Part shown: positions 16,414 to 25,935 of the stretch, piece by piece
Layout: every line of letters starts with the position of its first letter
Numbering within the stretch: position 1 is the stretch's first letter
Assembly: GCA_964499485.1 (NCBI GenBank)
Contig: CAZCLF010000002.1
Location: forward strand, 124,001 to 188,000
Direction of reading: 5' to 3'
DNA length: 64,000 bases
From: Ga0074130 sp964499485
GTDB lineage: Bacteria > Pseudomonadota > Gammaproteobacteria > Burkholderiales > Rhodocyclaceae
The notes under the pieces: model-generated
What the model was told of the DNA's origin: nothing
Databases searched by the model: none
What the model saw: only the letters and a program-made list of their open reading frames with translations
Position numbers and translations under genes: made by a program

Positions 16414-18048
16414 TCAGCAATCTAAGCTTGAGGTTTCCTCAACGCGGAAGCGGCCAATAATCTGCGCCATGCTTTCCGAGATAGTGCGTACCTGAGACGC
16501 TGCGTGTTCGCTTACCTGCGCTGACTGATTGGCGCTTGCCATCTGCTCATTGATTTCAAGCACCTGCGCCACGATTTCCTGACTGGATGATTGGCCTGAT
16601 TCAACCATGCCTTGAATTGCATCCACCATCTCCAGCACAGCTTTAGCAGAGCTCTCAATTTCAGTCATGCTTGATCCTGCGCGTGCCACGCTTTGAGAGG
16701 CGTTTTGCACGCCGATAACCACATCGTTCATCAAGGTATTCGATGTGTCTGAGAGCATCCTGACTTCATCAAGCTTAGCCTCAATCAGGCTGGTTGCACT
16801 CGTTGTTCTTGCGGCGAGTTTGCGTACCTCATCCGCAACAACAGCAAACCCCCGACCGCTTTCACCCGCGCGCGCTGCCTCAATGGCTGCATTGAGTGCC
16901 AACAAATTGGTCTGACCGGCAATATCGTGAATCTCACTGACAATTGCCGCTACGGTTGTTCCTACTTCAGACAATGCAAAAACATTTTGCGCCGTCGTAT
17001 TGACCTTGTTACGCAACTCACCCATCTGCTGGACACCGATCTGAATGCCTTCGGCATTGACTGTTGCCACCTCACCCGACGTACGCGTTGTCTGAGCTGC
17101 AGACGTTGTCGTTGCAGAGATCTCTTCAATTTGATCACTAATGCGTTTCACCGAGCACTGAATCTGCTGAGTAGAGGCAGAACCTGAAGCTGCGATCGTA
17201 GACAACACCATCGAGGCTTTATGCATCTCTACAGCTGCATGCTCATTTTCGTTAATGACACGGTGCATTTCAGACAAGGCTTGATGGAGGCTCCCGACCA
17301 AGGTATTGAATGCGGAAATTGCACGGCCAACCTCGTCATGATGTATCAAAGGAACACGCCGGGTCAGGTCAAGTGAAGCCGCAATCTGCTCCATTGTTGA
17401 ACTCATTTCCTGCAATGGACCCGTCACACGTCGATATAGGATCGTGCCGGCCATCATCATCATCAAAACAATGATGAGAGTTACACCTGCCAGAACGTAA
17501 CTGGACCTTGCGAATCGTGCATTGAGCTCGGCGATCGATGCATCTTTACTGCGTTGTTTCTCGACACGCAGCGCTTGCAGCACCTGCTCAATCTCTTTCA
17601 ATGCGGGTTCGACATTGCCGAACAAAATTGGATCGGCCAGCCCGCGCTGACTACCATTTAGCGCAATGATGCTTTGCACTGCGGCTTGGTACGTCTCAAA
17701 TGCCTCCCCCGCTTGTTTAATGACTGCAGCTTCAGTCTCGTTGCTGCTATACGCCATCTGCGCGCCGAGTTGTAATTTCAGATCAGCCATGCGGGCCGGC
17801 AAGGTTTCTTTGATTTGCATGAAGAGCGCCTCGTCAGGCGCATAAACAACAGAGACCAGCTGCAATTGAAATGCCTTGAGTTCCGCGTTCAAGTCGGAGG
17901 CTGCCAATGCACCGGGTACCGTGCGTGAGGTCAGCGCCTCAACATCATTGGCAATTGAGCGTGCTTGGTACTGCGCAAAGCCGCCAATGGCCATCATGGC
18001 GAATAAGCCAAGACAGAGGAGGAGAAGAATGCGATGTTTGATACTCAT
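16414..18048 (-). CDS. Methyl-accepting chemotaxis protein
   Basis: A 544-residue class I receptor with TM1 (about 7-25), a periplasmic four-helix-bundle (4HB_MCP) sensor to about residue 188, and TM2 (VLAGVTLIIVLMMMMAGTIL). A HAMP domain and a coiled-coil signalling domain follow. The hairpin tip is complete: QTNLLALNAAIEAARAGE, then GRGFAVVADEVRKLA. There is no C-terminal NWETF-type CheR/CheB tether (it ends ETSSLDC). The ligand is unknown. No che genes are nearby, so it is an orphan receptor for an array encoded elsewhere. Confidence 0.93.
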   Translation of the reverse strand: MSIKHRILLLLCLGLFAMMAIGGFAQYQARSIANDVEALTSRTVPGALAASDLNAELKAFQLQLVSVVYAPDEALFMQIKETLPARMADLKLQLGAQMAYSSNETEAAVIKQAGEAFETYQAAVQSIIALNGSQRGLADPILFGNVEPALKEIEQVLQALRVEKQRSKDASIAELNARFARSSYVLAGVTLIIVLMMMMAGTILYRRVTGPLQEMSSTMEQIAASLDLTRRVPLIHHDEVGRAISAFNTLVGSLHQALSEMHRVINENEHAAVEMHKASMVLSTIAASGSASTQQIQCSVKRISDQIEEISATTTSAAQTTRTSGEVATVNAEGIQIGVQQMGELRNKVNTTAQNVFALSEVGTTVAAIVSEIHDIAGQTNLLALNAAIEAARAGESGRGFAVVADEVRKLAARTTSATSLIEAKLDEVRMLSDTSNTLMNDVVIGVQNASQSVARAGSSMTEIESSAKAVLEMVDAIQGMVESGQSSSQEIVAQVLEINEQMASANQSAQVSEHAASQVRTISESMAQIIGRFRVEETSSLDC

Positions 18049-18166
18049 GAGCGATGCGCCTCCGCAAAGCTAGGAAATCCCAGCGTATGGGCATGAGTAA
18101 AACAGGCTTGTATTACAGGCGAATGAAATGTCTTAGCATTGCAACAAAACTGACAAGTTGCAGGTC

Positions 18167-18204
18167 AAGCGTGTGGCATGTGCCTACACACATGCCACAC
18201 GCTT
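18167..18204 (-). terminator. Perfect 16-bp hairpin at the end of the transglutaminase gene
   Basis: AAGCGTGTGGCATGTG (18167-18182) and CACATGCCACACGCTT (18189-18204) are perfect complements around CCTACA. The hairpin overlaps the TAA stop codon (18205-18203). The 3' side on the minus strand (GACCTGCAAC) has no T-run, so it may act with Rho or protect the mRNA end rather than be a strong intrinsic terminator. Confidence 0.6.
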
Positions 18205-21200
18205 ATTCCTGCTGCTGTTGCTGCTGTTCCTGTTGTTTGACTTGATGGGTTTCCATGTGCTGCTCGCCCTCGACCCAAGCTTCTGGTGCACGGCGCAAGT
18301 CCAACGTCAGCGGATAGTCGGGGTTAAGTCCTTCGCGACGTACATGCAGCGGCCCCGGTGTGTGACCGTGATCCCAGAAACGGGCAAGTCGGCGCGATTC
18401 AGCTTCATTCGCATTGATCGGGAAGGTGTCGTAATTACGGCCACCCGGATGCGACACATGATACGTACAGCCGCCAATGGCACGGCCACTCCAGCTATCA
18501 ACCAGATCAAACACCAGCGGGCTATGTACGCCAATGGTCGGATGCAGCGCCGACGGCGGCGCCCACGCCCGATAGCGTACGCCGGCGACATACTCGCCCC
18601 GCACACCAGTGGGCGTGAGCGGCAAGGGGCGCCCATTGCACGTCAGGATATGGCGCTTGTCATTCATGCCACGTACCCGCACTTGCATGCGCTCAACAGA
18701 CGAGTCGACATAGCGTGCAGTCGCCCCTGCGGTCACCTCCTCACCGAGCACATGCCAAGGTTCGATGGCCTGACGTAGCTCGATCTCAATACCCTGATAC
18801 ACCACGGTGCCATAACGTGGGAAGCGGAACTCAACAAAGGGTGCAAACCACTCATGCTCGAAGGCGTAACCAGCATGCTGGAGATCGCTAATGACATCGC
18901 GCAGGTCGGCTGCCACAAACTGCGGCAACATGAAACGGTCATGCAGCTCTGTACCCCAACGGATCAGTCGCCCTTGATAGGGCTGCTGCCAGAAGCGAGC
19001 AACCAATGCGCGTAACAACAGCATTTGCAGCAAACTCATGCGCGCATGCGGCGGCATTTCAAATGCACGAAACTCAACTAGCCCCAAGCGCCCTGTCGAG
19101 GTATCCGGCGAGTACAGCTTATCGATACAGAATTCAGCGCGGTGCGTGTTGCCAGACAAATCAACCAACAGGTTGCGCAGTAGACGATCGACCAGCCAAG
19201 GTTGCAAGGACTCGCTGCCCGGCTTGAGCCGCTCGCGCATTTGCTGGAAGGCAATTTCCAGCTCATACAAACTTTCATGGCGCGCTTCATCAACACGTGG
19301 CGCCTGGCTGGTCGGGCCAATGAACATGCCCGAGAACAGGTAGGACAGTGATGGATGATTCTGCCAATAGGTGATCAGGCTCATCAGCACATCTGGCCGA
19401 CGCAACATGGGGGAGTCCGCCGGCGTTGCCCCGCCCAAGGTGACGTGATTGCCCCCACCAGTGCCGGTATGACGACCATCAAGCATGAACTTATCGGTAC
19501 CGAGTCGCGATAATCGCGCCTCTTCGTACAGGGTCTCTACGTTGTGAACTAGTTCAGGCCATGTGCGCGCTGGCATGATATTCACTTCAATCACGCCCGG
19601 ATCCGGGGTGACTTTAAAGTCGCGCAAACGCGGATCATTCGGTGGTGGATATCCTTCAATACGCACCGGCATGGCTAGTTCTGCAGCAGTAGCCTCAACC
19701 GCAGACAAAAGCTCCAGATAGTCTTCAAGCAGCACCAACGGCGGCATGAAAACATGTAGAACACCCTTGCCCCCCTCTCCACGGACTTCACAACATAAGG
19801 CGGTATGAATAATCTCGCGTGGGTCGTAGGTTAGCGCGGGTTTAGCATCACTGACTTTTGCCTTTTTTCCTTTTGCGTCGCATGTTGGCAAATCGCCCTG
19901 CGCAGCAAAAGGGTCACGTTCAAACTCGACCTCTGCATCCTCTGGGGCAACCCAAGGTAATGAGGCCAAGGGTAAACGCAGCCCCATCGGGGAATCACCG
20001 CCCAGCAAGAAGACATGCTCACGACGTAATGGCCAAATGCTTGTCCGCCATCCAGGCAAAGTACCCGGCACCAGTGCCTTGCCTTTCTTCACCGGCACAC
20101 GCTCATGTGGCTTCAGCGGCAGGATATAGCCCACTGCCTCACCTAGACCGCGAGCCATTGTCTCGGCAATACGCCGACGTTCGTCGTAACGGGTCAGGCT
20201 CGCACTAAGGGGATCGAAGTTTTCTGGCCATCGCGCCTCCTCTTCAACCGCCTTAAGTGGATCTTCATAGGCAGGCAGGACATAGCGAGATGAGAGACCC
20301 AAATGGCTCGTCAGCGTCTTTAGAAATACGCCAGCATCAGCGGGCTTACGGGTATCCGTCAGATCGCCCTGATCGAGCAAAGCCGTATTACGCCACAGCG
20401 GCACACCATCTTCTCGCCAGTAGCAACCGAGCGCCCAGCGCGGCAAAGGCTCTCCGGGATACCACTTGCCCTGTCCAAAATGGAGCAGTGCTCCCGGCGC
20501 AAAACAGCTTTGCAGCCGCTTGATCAAGCTCCCTGCCAACTCGCGCTTGGTATCCGATAGCGCGGTGTAATTCCACTCAGGGCCTTCCATGTCGTCAATC
20601 GACACAAAAGTTGGCTCACCGCCTTGAGTCAAACGTACATCATGCTTTTTAAGCTCGGCATCAACCGTGTGGCCCAGATTAAGGATGGCACTCCATTGCG
20701 TCTCTGTGTACGGTTTGGTAACGCGTGGATCTTCGTGAATACGGGTAAGGCTCATGGAAAAATCCATGTGCGCTTCACATACACCGGTCGCGCCAATCAC
20801 GGGTGCAGCCGATGAGGGCATGGCGGTACAGGCAAGGGGAATATGACCTTCGCCAGCAAACAAACCTGATGTCGGATCAAGTCCAATCCACCCGGCGCCC
20901 GGCACATATACCTCGCACCAGGCATGTAAATCCGTAAAGTCCGTTTCTGGCCCCGACGGGCCATCAAGCGCTTTGACGTCTGCCACTAGTTGCAATAAGT
21001 AACCAGATGCAAAGCGTGCCGCAAGCCCCAAATGACGGAAGGCCTGAACCAGCAACCAGGCCGAGTCACGACAGGAGCCCCGCGTTAACTCAAGCGTCTG
21101 CTCCAGGGTCTGGATACCCGGCTCCATGCGGACGATATAGCTCACATCCTGCTGTACTCGAGCGTTCACTCCAACCAGGAAATCGACAATCCGCAACTCG

Positions 21201-21622
21201 GGGCGCAGGACCGACGCTTTGACTTTATCGAGCCACGCAGCAAACAGCGGCCCCGGACTATCGCACTCTAAATAAGGCGTTAGCTCGCGCTGCAAGAGCG
21301 GCGGATAAGCAAACGGGAAAAACTCTGCATATTCTTCGACAAAAAAATCGAAGGGATTGATCACGGTCATGTCCGCAACGAGATCGACCGTCACATCAAT
21401 ATGATCGGATGGCTCAGGGAATACCAGACGGGCAACCCAGTTGCCATACACATCCTGCTGCCAATTGATGAAATGATTGGCAGGACTGATGGTGAGCGAA
21501 TAGCCGCTGACCGGAGTACGCGCATGTGCAGCAGGGCGCAAACGAATTTCGTGCGGCCACAAGCGTACTGGTCGGTCAAAACGATACGAAGTACGATGAT
21601 TCAGTGCAACGCGGATGGTCAT
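18203..21622 (-). CDS. Transglutaminase-like protein fused to DUF2126 putative amidoligase
   Basis: This 1139-residue protein has a Bact_transglu_N domain (about 2-85), a transglutaminase core with Cys184 (RGSCRDSAW), His233 (DLHAWCEVY) and Asp249 (GLDPTSG), and then a very long DUF2126 region (about 300-1110). Pfam describes DUF2126 as a putative amidoligase. So one chain has a thiol peptidase/transferase-like triad and a ligase-like part. It ends in a glutamine-rich tail encoded by CTG/TTG-type triplets. It is the last gene of the Anbu cluster, 123 bp after Anbu. The substrate is unknown; no signal peptide is seen, so it is probably cytoplasmic. Confidence 0.9.
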   Translation of the reverse strand: MTIRVALNHRTSYRFDRPVRLWPHEIRLRPAAHARTPVSGYSLTISPANHFINWQQDVYGNWVARLVFPEPSDHIDVTVDLVADMTVINPFDFFVEEYAEFFPFAYPPLLQRELTPYLECDSPGPLFAAWLDKVKASVLRPELRIVDFLVGVNARVQQDVSYIVRMEPGIQTLEQTLELTRGSCRDSAWLLVQAFRHLGLAARFASGYLLQLVADVKALDGPSGPETDFTDLHAWCEVYVPGAGWIGLDPTSGLFAGEGHIPLACTAMPSSAAPVIGATGVCEAHMDFSMSLTRIHEDPRVTKPYTETQWSAILNLGHTVDAELKKHDVRLTQGGEPTFVSIDDMEGPEWNYTALSDTKRELAGSLIKRLQSCFAPGALLHFGQGKWYPGEPLPRWALGCYWREDGVPLWRNTALLDQGDLTDTRKPADAGVFLKTLTSHLGLSSRYVLPAYEDPLKAVEEEARWPENFDPLSASLTRYDERRRIAETMARGLGEAVGYILPLKPHERVPVKKGKALVPGTLPGWRTSIWPLRREHVFLLGGDSPMGLRLPLASLPWVAPEDAEVEFERDPFAAQGDLPTCDAKGKKAKVSDAKPALTYDPREIIHTALCCEVRGEGGKGVLHVFMPPLVLLEDYLELLSAVEATAAELAMPVRIEGYPPPNDPRLRDFKVTPDPGVIEVNIMPARTWPELVHNVETLYEEARLSRLGTDKFMLDGRHTGTGGGNHVTLGGATPADSPMLRRPDVLMSLITYWQNHPSLSYLFSGMFIGPTSQAPRVDEARHESLYELEIAFQQMRERLKPGSESLQPWLVDRLLRNLLVDLSGNTHRAEFCIDKLYSPDTSTGRLGLVEFRAFEMPPHARMSLLQMLLLRALVARFWQQPYQGRLIRWGTELHDRFMLPQFVAADLRDVISDLQHAGYAFEHEWFAPFVEFRFPRYGTVVYQGIEIELRQAIEPWHVLGEEVTAGATARYVDSSVERMQVRVRGMNDKRHILTCNGRPLPLTPTGVRGEYVAGVRYRAWAPPSALHPTIGVHSPLVFDLVDSWSGRAIGGCTYHVSHPGGRNYDTFPINANEAESRRLARFWDHGHTPGPLHVRREGLNPDYPLTLDLRRAPEAWVEGEQHMETHQVKQQEQQQQQQE

Positions 21623-21745
21623 TGTGTGTGCTTAGGCTTGAGGCGTTGGCGTTAGAAAATCCGGCGTTCAGACACCTGTTCATTCATGACGATGACGACA
21701 ATGAAACGGCCTTGCTTATCTGTCTGCGTACGAAATACGTGGTTG

Positions 21746-22477
21746 TTACTGCCAGTCAAAATTGGGTAGTTGAACAAAAGCCTTGCGTAAGCCTTCGCTC
21801 CAGTTTTCACGCAAGCTGCGCATGTAATCATCACGCTCGTCAAAACGTCGGGTCTTGGTCACACGCAAACTGTCACGCTCATAGCACAACAAATCAATAG
21901 GCATACCAACGGAAAGATTTGAGCGCATAGTCGAATCAAATGACACCAGCACACACTTGGTAGCGTCATCCATATTGGTGTCTGCCTTGATGACGCGATC
22001 GAGAATTGGCTTGCCATACTTGACCTCACCAATCTGGAAATAAGGCGTCTCAGTCATGGCCTCAATGAAATTACCCTCTGAATAAACCATGAACAAACGT
22101 GGCTGCTCGCCCGCGATCTGGCCGCCCACGATGAAATTTGCGCTGCTATCGACATTATTCTGGGTCAGATAGGGTGCATCGTGCTGACGAACCTCGCGCA
22201 GGGCATCGCCAACCAAGTAGGCAACATCAAACATTGAGTTGGCATTCATCAGATTAGGGGTGCCGTCATTGCGTCGGATCACCTGATCAAGATGGTTCAA
22301 GGTCGCCTGCGTGACCGCCAGATTGCCTGAGCACAGCGTCACGATGACGCGATTGCCCGGCGCCTCGAAGACACGCATCTTCTTGAACGTAGAAACATTG
22401 TCAATTCCGGCATTTGTGCGGGAATCAGAGGCAAACACGATGCCGGCATCCAGCATCGTGGCAGCACAGTAGGTCAT
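21746..22477 (-). CDS. Anbu, bacterial proteasome-like Ntn hydrolase
   Basis: A 243-residue protein matching Anbu (ancestral beta-subunit, also BPH). The conserved start is MTYC, so Thr2 becomes the N-terminal nucleophile after Met removal. SDSRTNAG supplies the Asp equivalent to proteasome Asp17, and Lys in FKKMRVF the Lys33 equivalent. Unlike HslV no unfoldase partner is encoded nearby, and Anbu proteins are known to form open helical or ring assemblies with weak or no measured peptidase activity. It lies in its usual company: alpha-E and ATP-grasp genes upstream, transglutaminase downstream. Confidence 0.93.
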   Translation of the reverse strand: MTYCAATMLDAGIVFASDSRTNAGIDNVSTFKKMRVFEAPGNRVIVTLCSGNLAVTQATLNHLDQVIRRNDGTPNLMNANSMFDVAYLVGDALREVRQHDAPYLTQNNVDSSANFIVGGQIAGEQPRLFMVYSEGNFIEAMTETPYFQIGEVKYGKPILDRVIKADTNMDDATKCVLVSFDSTMRSNLSVGMPIDLLCYERDSLRVTKTRRFDERDDYMRSLRENWSEGLRKAFVQLPNFDWQ

Positions 22478-22580
22478 TGCAGCAATCTCAAAGTTCGGAA
22501 GCGCCTACCTTAGCGGAAGCGCCGATTCCAGACAAGGACATTCAGGCCCGGCTGAACCAACTCAGGCAGGAATGTTGCCT

Positions 22581-23531
22581 TCATTTTTCAGCCTCAGCCC
22601 AGAAGTAGGTCGTACTAATACACTCACCCAGTGTCCGTAGACGCAGTAAGCAGCGGGTGAGGTACTCATGTAAGCCTTCGGCCATAATTTCTTCAATGCG
22701 ACCGAACTTGAGTTCGGCATACAAGCGACCTGAAAGTCGCTGCAACTCCTCAGAGCGTGGGCCATCAAGCACACGAATCTGGGTATCCAGCTCCTCCACA
22801 CAGGCATGAAGCGATCGGGGCATATCAGCACGGAGAATCATCAATTGAGCAACACGACGCGGCGTGATCACATCGCGATAGACTTTGCGATAGGTCTCGA
22901 AAGCCGAGACAGAGCGCAATAATGCACTCCACTGGTAATAATCGGCGGCTCCCCCAACATCCTGCAAGCTAGGGAGGAGGATGTGGTACTTCACATCCAG
23001 AATACGCATTGTGTTGTCTGCACGCTCAAGGAATGTCCCCAAACGAATGAAGCGGAAACCATCATCCCGAAGCATCGTGCCGTAGGTGATCCCGCGGGAG
23101 AGGTGCGATCTGTCTTTTACCCACTCGAAGAAGCTAGAAACACCATCCGAAGGAATACCGCGATCCGCGATGGCCTTCATCTCCAACCAGGTCGCATTCA
23201 AGGTCTCCCACATCTCTGAGGTAATAGACCCGCGAACTGCGCGGGCATTTTCGCGTGCCGCTCTGAGACTTGAATAAATACTCGCAGGATTATCATCGTC
23301 CAAGGCCATGAAACGAATCACATTCGCTGCATTGATTTCCGAGTACTTTTCATTGAATTCATAATGCAGACCACTGATGGAGAGCATCGCGCTCCATTCC
23401 TGAAAAGGCTCCAGTGTGGCGTGCTTAAGCAGCGACATCTTGTAGGTAATGTCGAGCATGCGGGCAGTGTTCTCGGCGCGCTCGATGCTGCGTGCCATCC
23501 AAAACAGATGATCAGCGGTACTTGAAAGCAT
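22581..23531 (-). CDS. Alpha-E domain protein (DUF403)
   Basis: A 316-residue, mostly helical protein starting MLSSTADHLFWMARSIERAENTARMLD, with the first 20 residues being the diagnostic block. RADNTMRILDVKYH and the C-terminal TRCLLRLRTLGECIS segment are further matches. Alpha-E proteins have no known biochemical activity and nearly always neighbour a circularly permuted ATP-grasp, here 2 bp upstream. The two are surely co-translated and may form a complex. The gene is 103 bp upstream of Anbu. Confidence 0.9.
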   Translation of the reverse strand: MLSSTADHLFWMARSIERAENTARMLDITYKMSLLKHATLEPFQEWSAMLSISGLHYEFNEKYSEINAANVIRFMALDDDNPASIYSSLRAARENARAVRGSITSEMWETLNATWLEMKAIADRGIPSDGVSSFFEWVKDRSHLSRGITYGTMLRDDGFRFIRLGTFLERADNTMRILDVKYHILLPSLQDVGGAADYYQWSALLRSVSAFETYRKVYRDVITPRRVAQLMILRADMPRSLHACVEELDTQIRVLDGPRSEELQRLSGRLYAELKFGRIEEIMAEGLHEYLTRCLLRLRTLGECISTTYFWAEAEK

Positions 23532-23533
23532 GC

Positions 23534-24946
23534 TTAGTACTCCAGAACCCAGGTGTCTTTAGTGCCGCCGCCCTGGGATGAATTCACCACCAACGACCCC
23601 TCTTTCAAGGCCACCCGGGTCAAACCGCCGGGGACGGTGGTAATTTCCTCACCACACAAGATGAAGGGGCGTAAATCGATATGTCGTGGTGCAATCCCCT
23701 GATCGACAAATGTCGGACAGGTCGACAAGGCCAAGGTTGGCTGAGCGATGTAGTTAGCGGGATGCGCCAGAATCTTGTCACGGAATATGCGGCGTTCATC
23801 TTCAGTCGATGTCGGCCCCACCAGCATGCCGTACCCCCCTGACCCCGCCACTTCCTTGACGACTAACTCGGCGAGGTGGTCGAGCACATACTTAAGATCG
23901 TCTGGCTTGGATAACTCCCACGTCGGCACATTGGAGAGGATCGGTTCTTCGCCAAGATAGAAGCGAATCATCTCCGGCACATGCACGTACATGGATTTGT
24001 CATCGGCAATGCCAGTGCCCACAGCATTGGCAAGCGTCACATTCCCCTTGCAGTAAGCGCTAAACAATCCAGGGACGCCGAGGACTGAATCCTTACGGAA
24101 GGCCTCTGGATCAAGGAAGTCATCATCCAGACGGCGATAAATTACATCCACACGCTGTGGGCCATGCGTGGTGCGCATATAGACCACATCGTCTTTCACA
24201 AACAGATCCGGCCCTTCGACCAACTCCACACCCATCTGCTGTGCAAGGAAGGCGTGCTCAAAATAGGCACTGTTGAACTGGCCCGGCGTGAGCACCACCA
24301 CAGTCGGCTCAATGACACCCTTGGCGGCGACTGCACGCAGGTTTTCCAGCAGAAGATCGGGATAGTGCTCAACAGGTGCAATCGGCTGACGCGAGAATAG
24401 CTCTGGCAGCAAGCGCATCATCATCTTGCGGTCTTCAAGCATGTAGGACACGCCCGACGGGGTGCGCAAATTGTCTTCCAGCACGTAATACTCGCCCTCA
24501 CCAGCGCGCACCAAATCGATGCCAGCAACGTGAACATAAATTTGGCCGGGCAGATCAACCCCCACCATCTCTTTGCGGAACAAAGGGTTCTGCAACACTT
24601 GCGCTGAAGGAATGCGACCCGCCTTCAGAATATTCTGGTCGTGATAGACGTCGTGAAGGAAGGCGTTCAGGGCTTTCACGCGCTGGCGCAGGCCCGACTC
24701 CATGATCTTCCACTCATGGGCAGGAATAATGCGCGGCAACAAATCAAAGGGGATCAGGCGCTCTTCGCCTGCATCTTCACCATACACAGTGAAGGTGATA
24801 CCAACCCGGTGAAAGGCCAGATCGGCCTCTTCGCGCTTGCGCGCCACCACGTCGGGGGGCGTCTCTTTGAGCCAGCGGGCTAGGCTTTCATAGTGTGGGC
24901 GGACATCCTTGTCAGCACCATACATCTCGTCGTAGGCAGGTTTCAT
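23534..24946 (-). CDS. Circularly permuted ATP-grasp type 2 protein
   Basis: A 470-residue protein of the CP_ATPgrasp (DUF404/DUF407) family. Typical blocks are YDEMYGADKDVRPHYESL at the start, RRIIPAHEW-like LLPRIIPAHEWKIME, LEDNLRTPSGVSYMLEDR, and the C-terminal HIDLRPFILCG with TRVALKEGSLVVNSSQGGG. ATP-grasp enzymes join a carboxylate to an amine or thiol through an acyl phosphate; the family's real substrate is unknown. It is the promoter-proximal gene of the Anbu cluster, with about 280 bp of untranslated sequence upstream. Confidence 0.92.
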   Translation of the reverse strand: MKPAYDEMYGADKDVRPHYESLARWLKETPPDVVARKREEADLAFHRVGITFTVYGEDAGEERLIPFDLLPRIIPAHEWKIMESGLRQRVKALNAFLHDVYHDQNILKAGRIPSAQVLQNPLFRKEMVGVDLPGQIYVHVAGIDLVRAGEGEYYVLEDNLRTPSGVSYMLEDRKMMMRLLPELFSRQPIAPVEHYPDLLLENLRAVAAKGVIEPTVVVLTPGQFNSAYFEHAFLAQQMGVELVEGPDLFVKDDVVYMRTTHGPQRVDVIYRRLDDDFLDPEAFRKDSVLGVPGLFSAYCKGNVTLANAVGTGIADDKSMYVHVPEMIRFYLGEEPILSNVPTWELSKPDDLKYVLDHLAELVVKEVAGSGGYGMLVGPTSTEDERRIFRDKILAHPANYIAQPTLALSTCPTFVDQGIAPRHIDLRPFILCGEEITTVPGGLTRVALKEGSLVVNSSQGGGTKDTWVLEY

Positions 24947-25227
24947 ACACGGTCACTTTCAAGAAAACACCGGCCAACCCAATTGACCCATCCCGACGAG
25001 AGGGACAACGTCAATATTGGGCGCCCGGATGGGCTTGTCAGGTGAAGCTACTGCGTGACATCGAATAGCTTTACAGCTACTTACCAAGAGACTCAGCACA
25101 AAACGTGCCCACAAACTAACTCATTGGATTCAACACATTAAAAGTGAGGCTGAGGAAAAAGCCCTCTTACGGGGCGAAAGAACTGCTTTGGTGCATAGCC
25201 TTGGTGCATCCGCAAAGGCTTGCCATA

Positions 25228-25932
25228 TCAGTCTGGCTGAACAATTTTCAGCAAAGAGGACGAAAAGTCTCGGCGATAGAGCACCACAACGACTAGGGTT
25301 GTTGCACCAATAAAGAGCCAAGGCTGGATAAACCAAGCCAACGCCGCTAAACCAAAGTAGTAAGAGCGGACACCACGGTTGAACTCCTCGCCAGCGAGTG
25401 AATTGACCGCAGCCATGCGGATTGCATAGCTTTCGCAGCAATCCTCAGCGGCAAGCACACTTTTAGAGTCGGGCGCCCCGCCGATCATGATGGACAAGAG
25501 ATTGAACTCTCGAAGAGCCCAGGTGAATTTAAAGTAGGCGAAAACGAAAACAAAGATCAACAGAATGAGCCTGAGCTCCCAGAGATCTTTGCCACTTTGT
25601 TTAGCAAATGGCAGATCTGCGACAAAACCCATGGTCTGATCTAAGGTTCCCCATAGCGCCATCAAACCGGCAATCACGTAAATCGTCGTGTTTGCGTAAA
25701 ACGATACGCTGTTCATCAAGTTGCCCACCAGCGAGGAATCCACCATGCGGACATCGCGCTTGAGCAGCTGCCGTGCCCATTGCAAACGATAGGTATGCGA
25801 TGCACCCACCAGTGATCGCCGCGCATGCTCGCCATGGCTGGCATACCAGTTATAACCACCCCAACAGATCAAAAACCAAATCAGGGCAGAAACATCCGTC
25901 ATCGAAAGCTGGGCGTCGAGAAAACTTTTCAT
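25228..25932 (-). CDS. DUF599 family membrane protein
   Basis: A 234-residue protein with four or five predicted membrane helices. It matches DUF599: an N-terminal WFLICWGGYNWYASHGE, the central DVRMVDSSLVGNLMNSVSFY block, then FAYFKFTWALREFNLLSIMIG. Function is unknown. It lies 3 bp after the PAS-GGDEF-EAL gene, so the two are co-transcribed; the link to c-di-GMP turnover is inference only. A later Met at residue 11 is an alternative start. Confidence 0.85.
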   Translation of the reverse strand: MKSFLDAQLSMTDVSALIWFLICWGGYNWYASHGEHARRSLVGASHTYRLQWARQLLKRDVRMVDSSLVGNLMNSVSFYANTTIYVIAGLMALWGTLDQTMGFVADLPFAKQSGKDLWELRLILLIFVFVFAYFKFTWALREFNLLSIMIGGAPDSKSVLAAEDCCESYAIRMAAVNSLAGEEFNRGVRSYYFGLAALAWFIQPWLFIGATTLVVVVLYRRDFSSSLLKIVQPD

Positions 25933-25935
25933 GAT

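Noticed and set aside
18158..18778. 206-codon plus-strand open frame opposite the DUF2126 gene
   Set aside because: It is an antisense frame of a strongly conserved coding region, and its leucine run is the complement of the Gln repeat.
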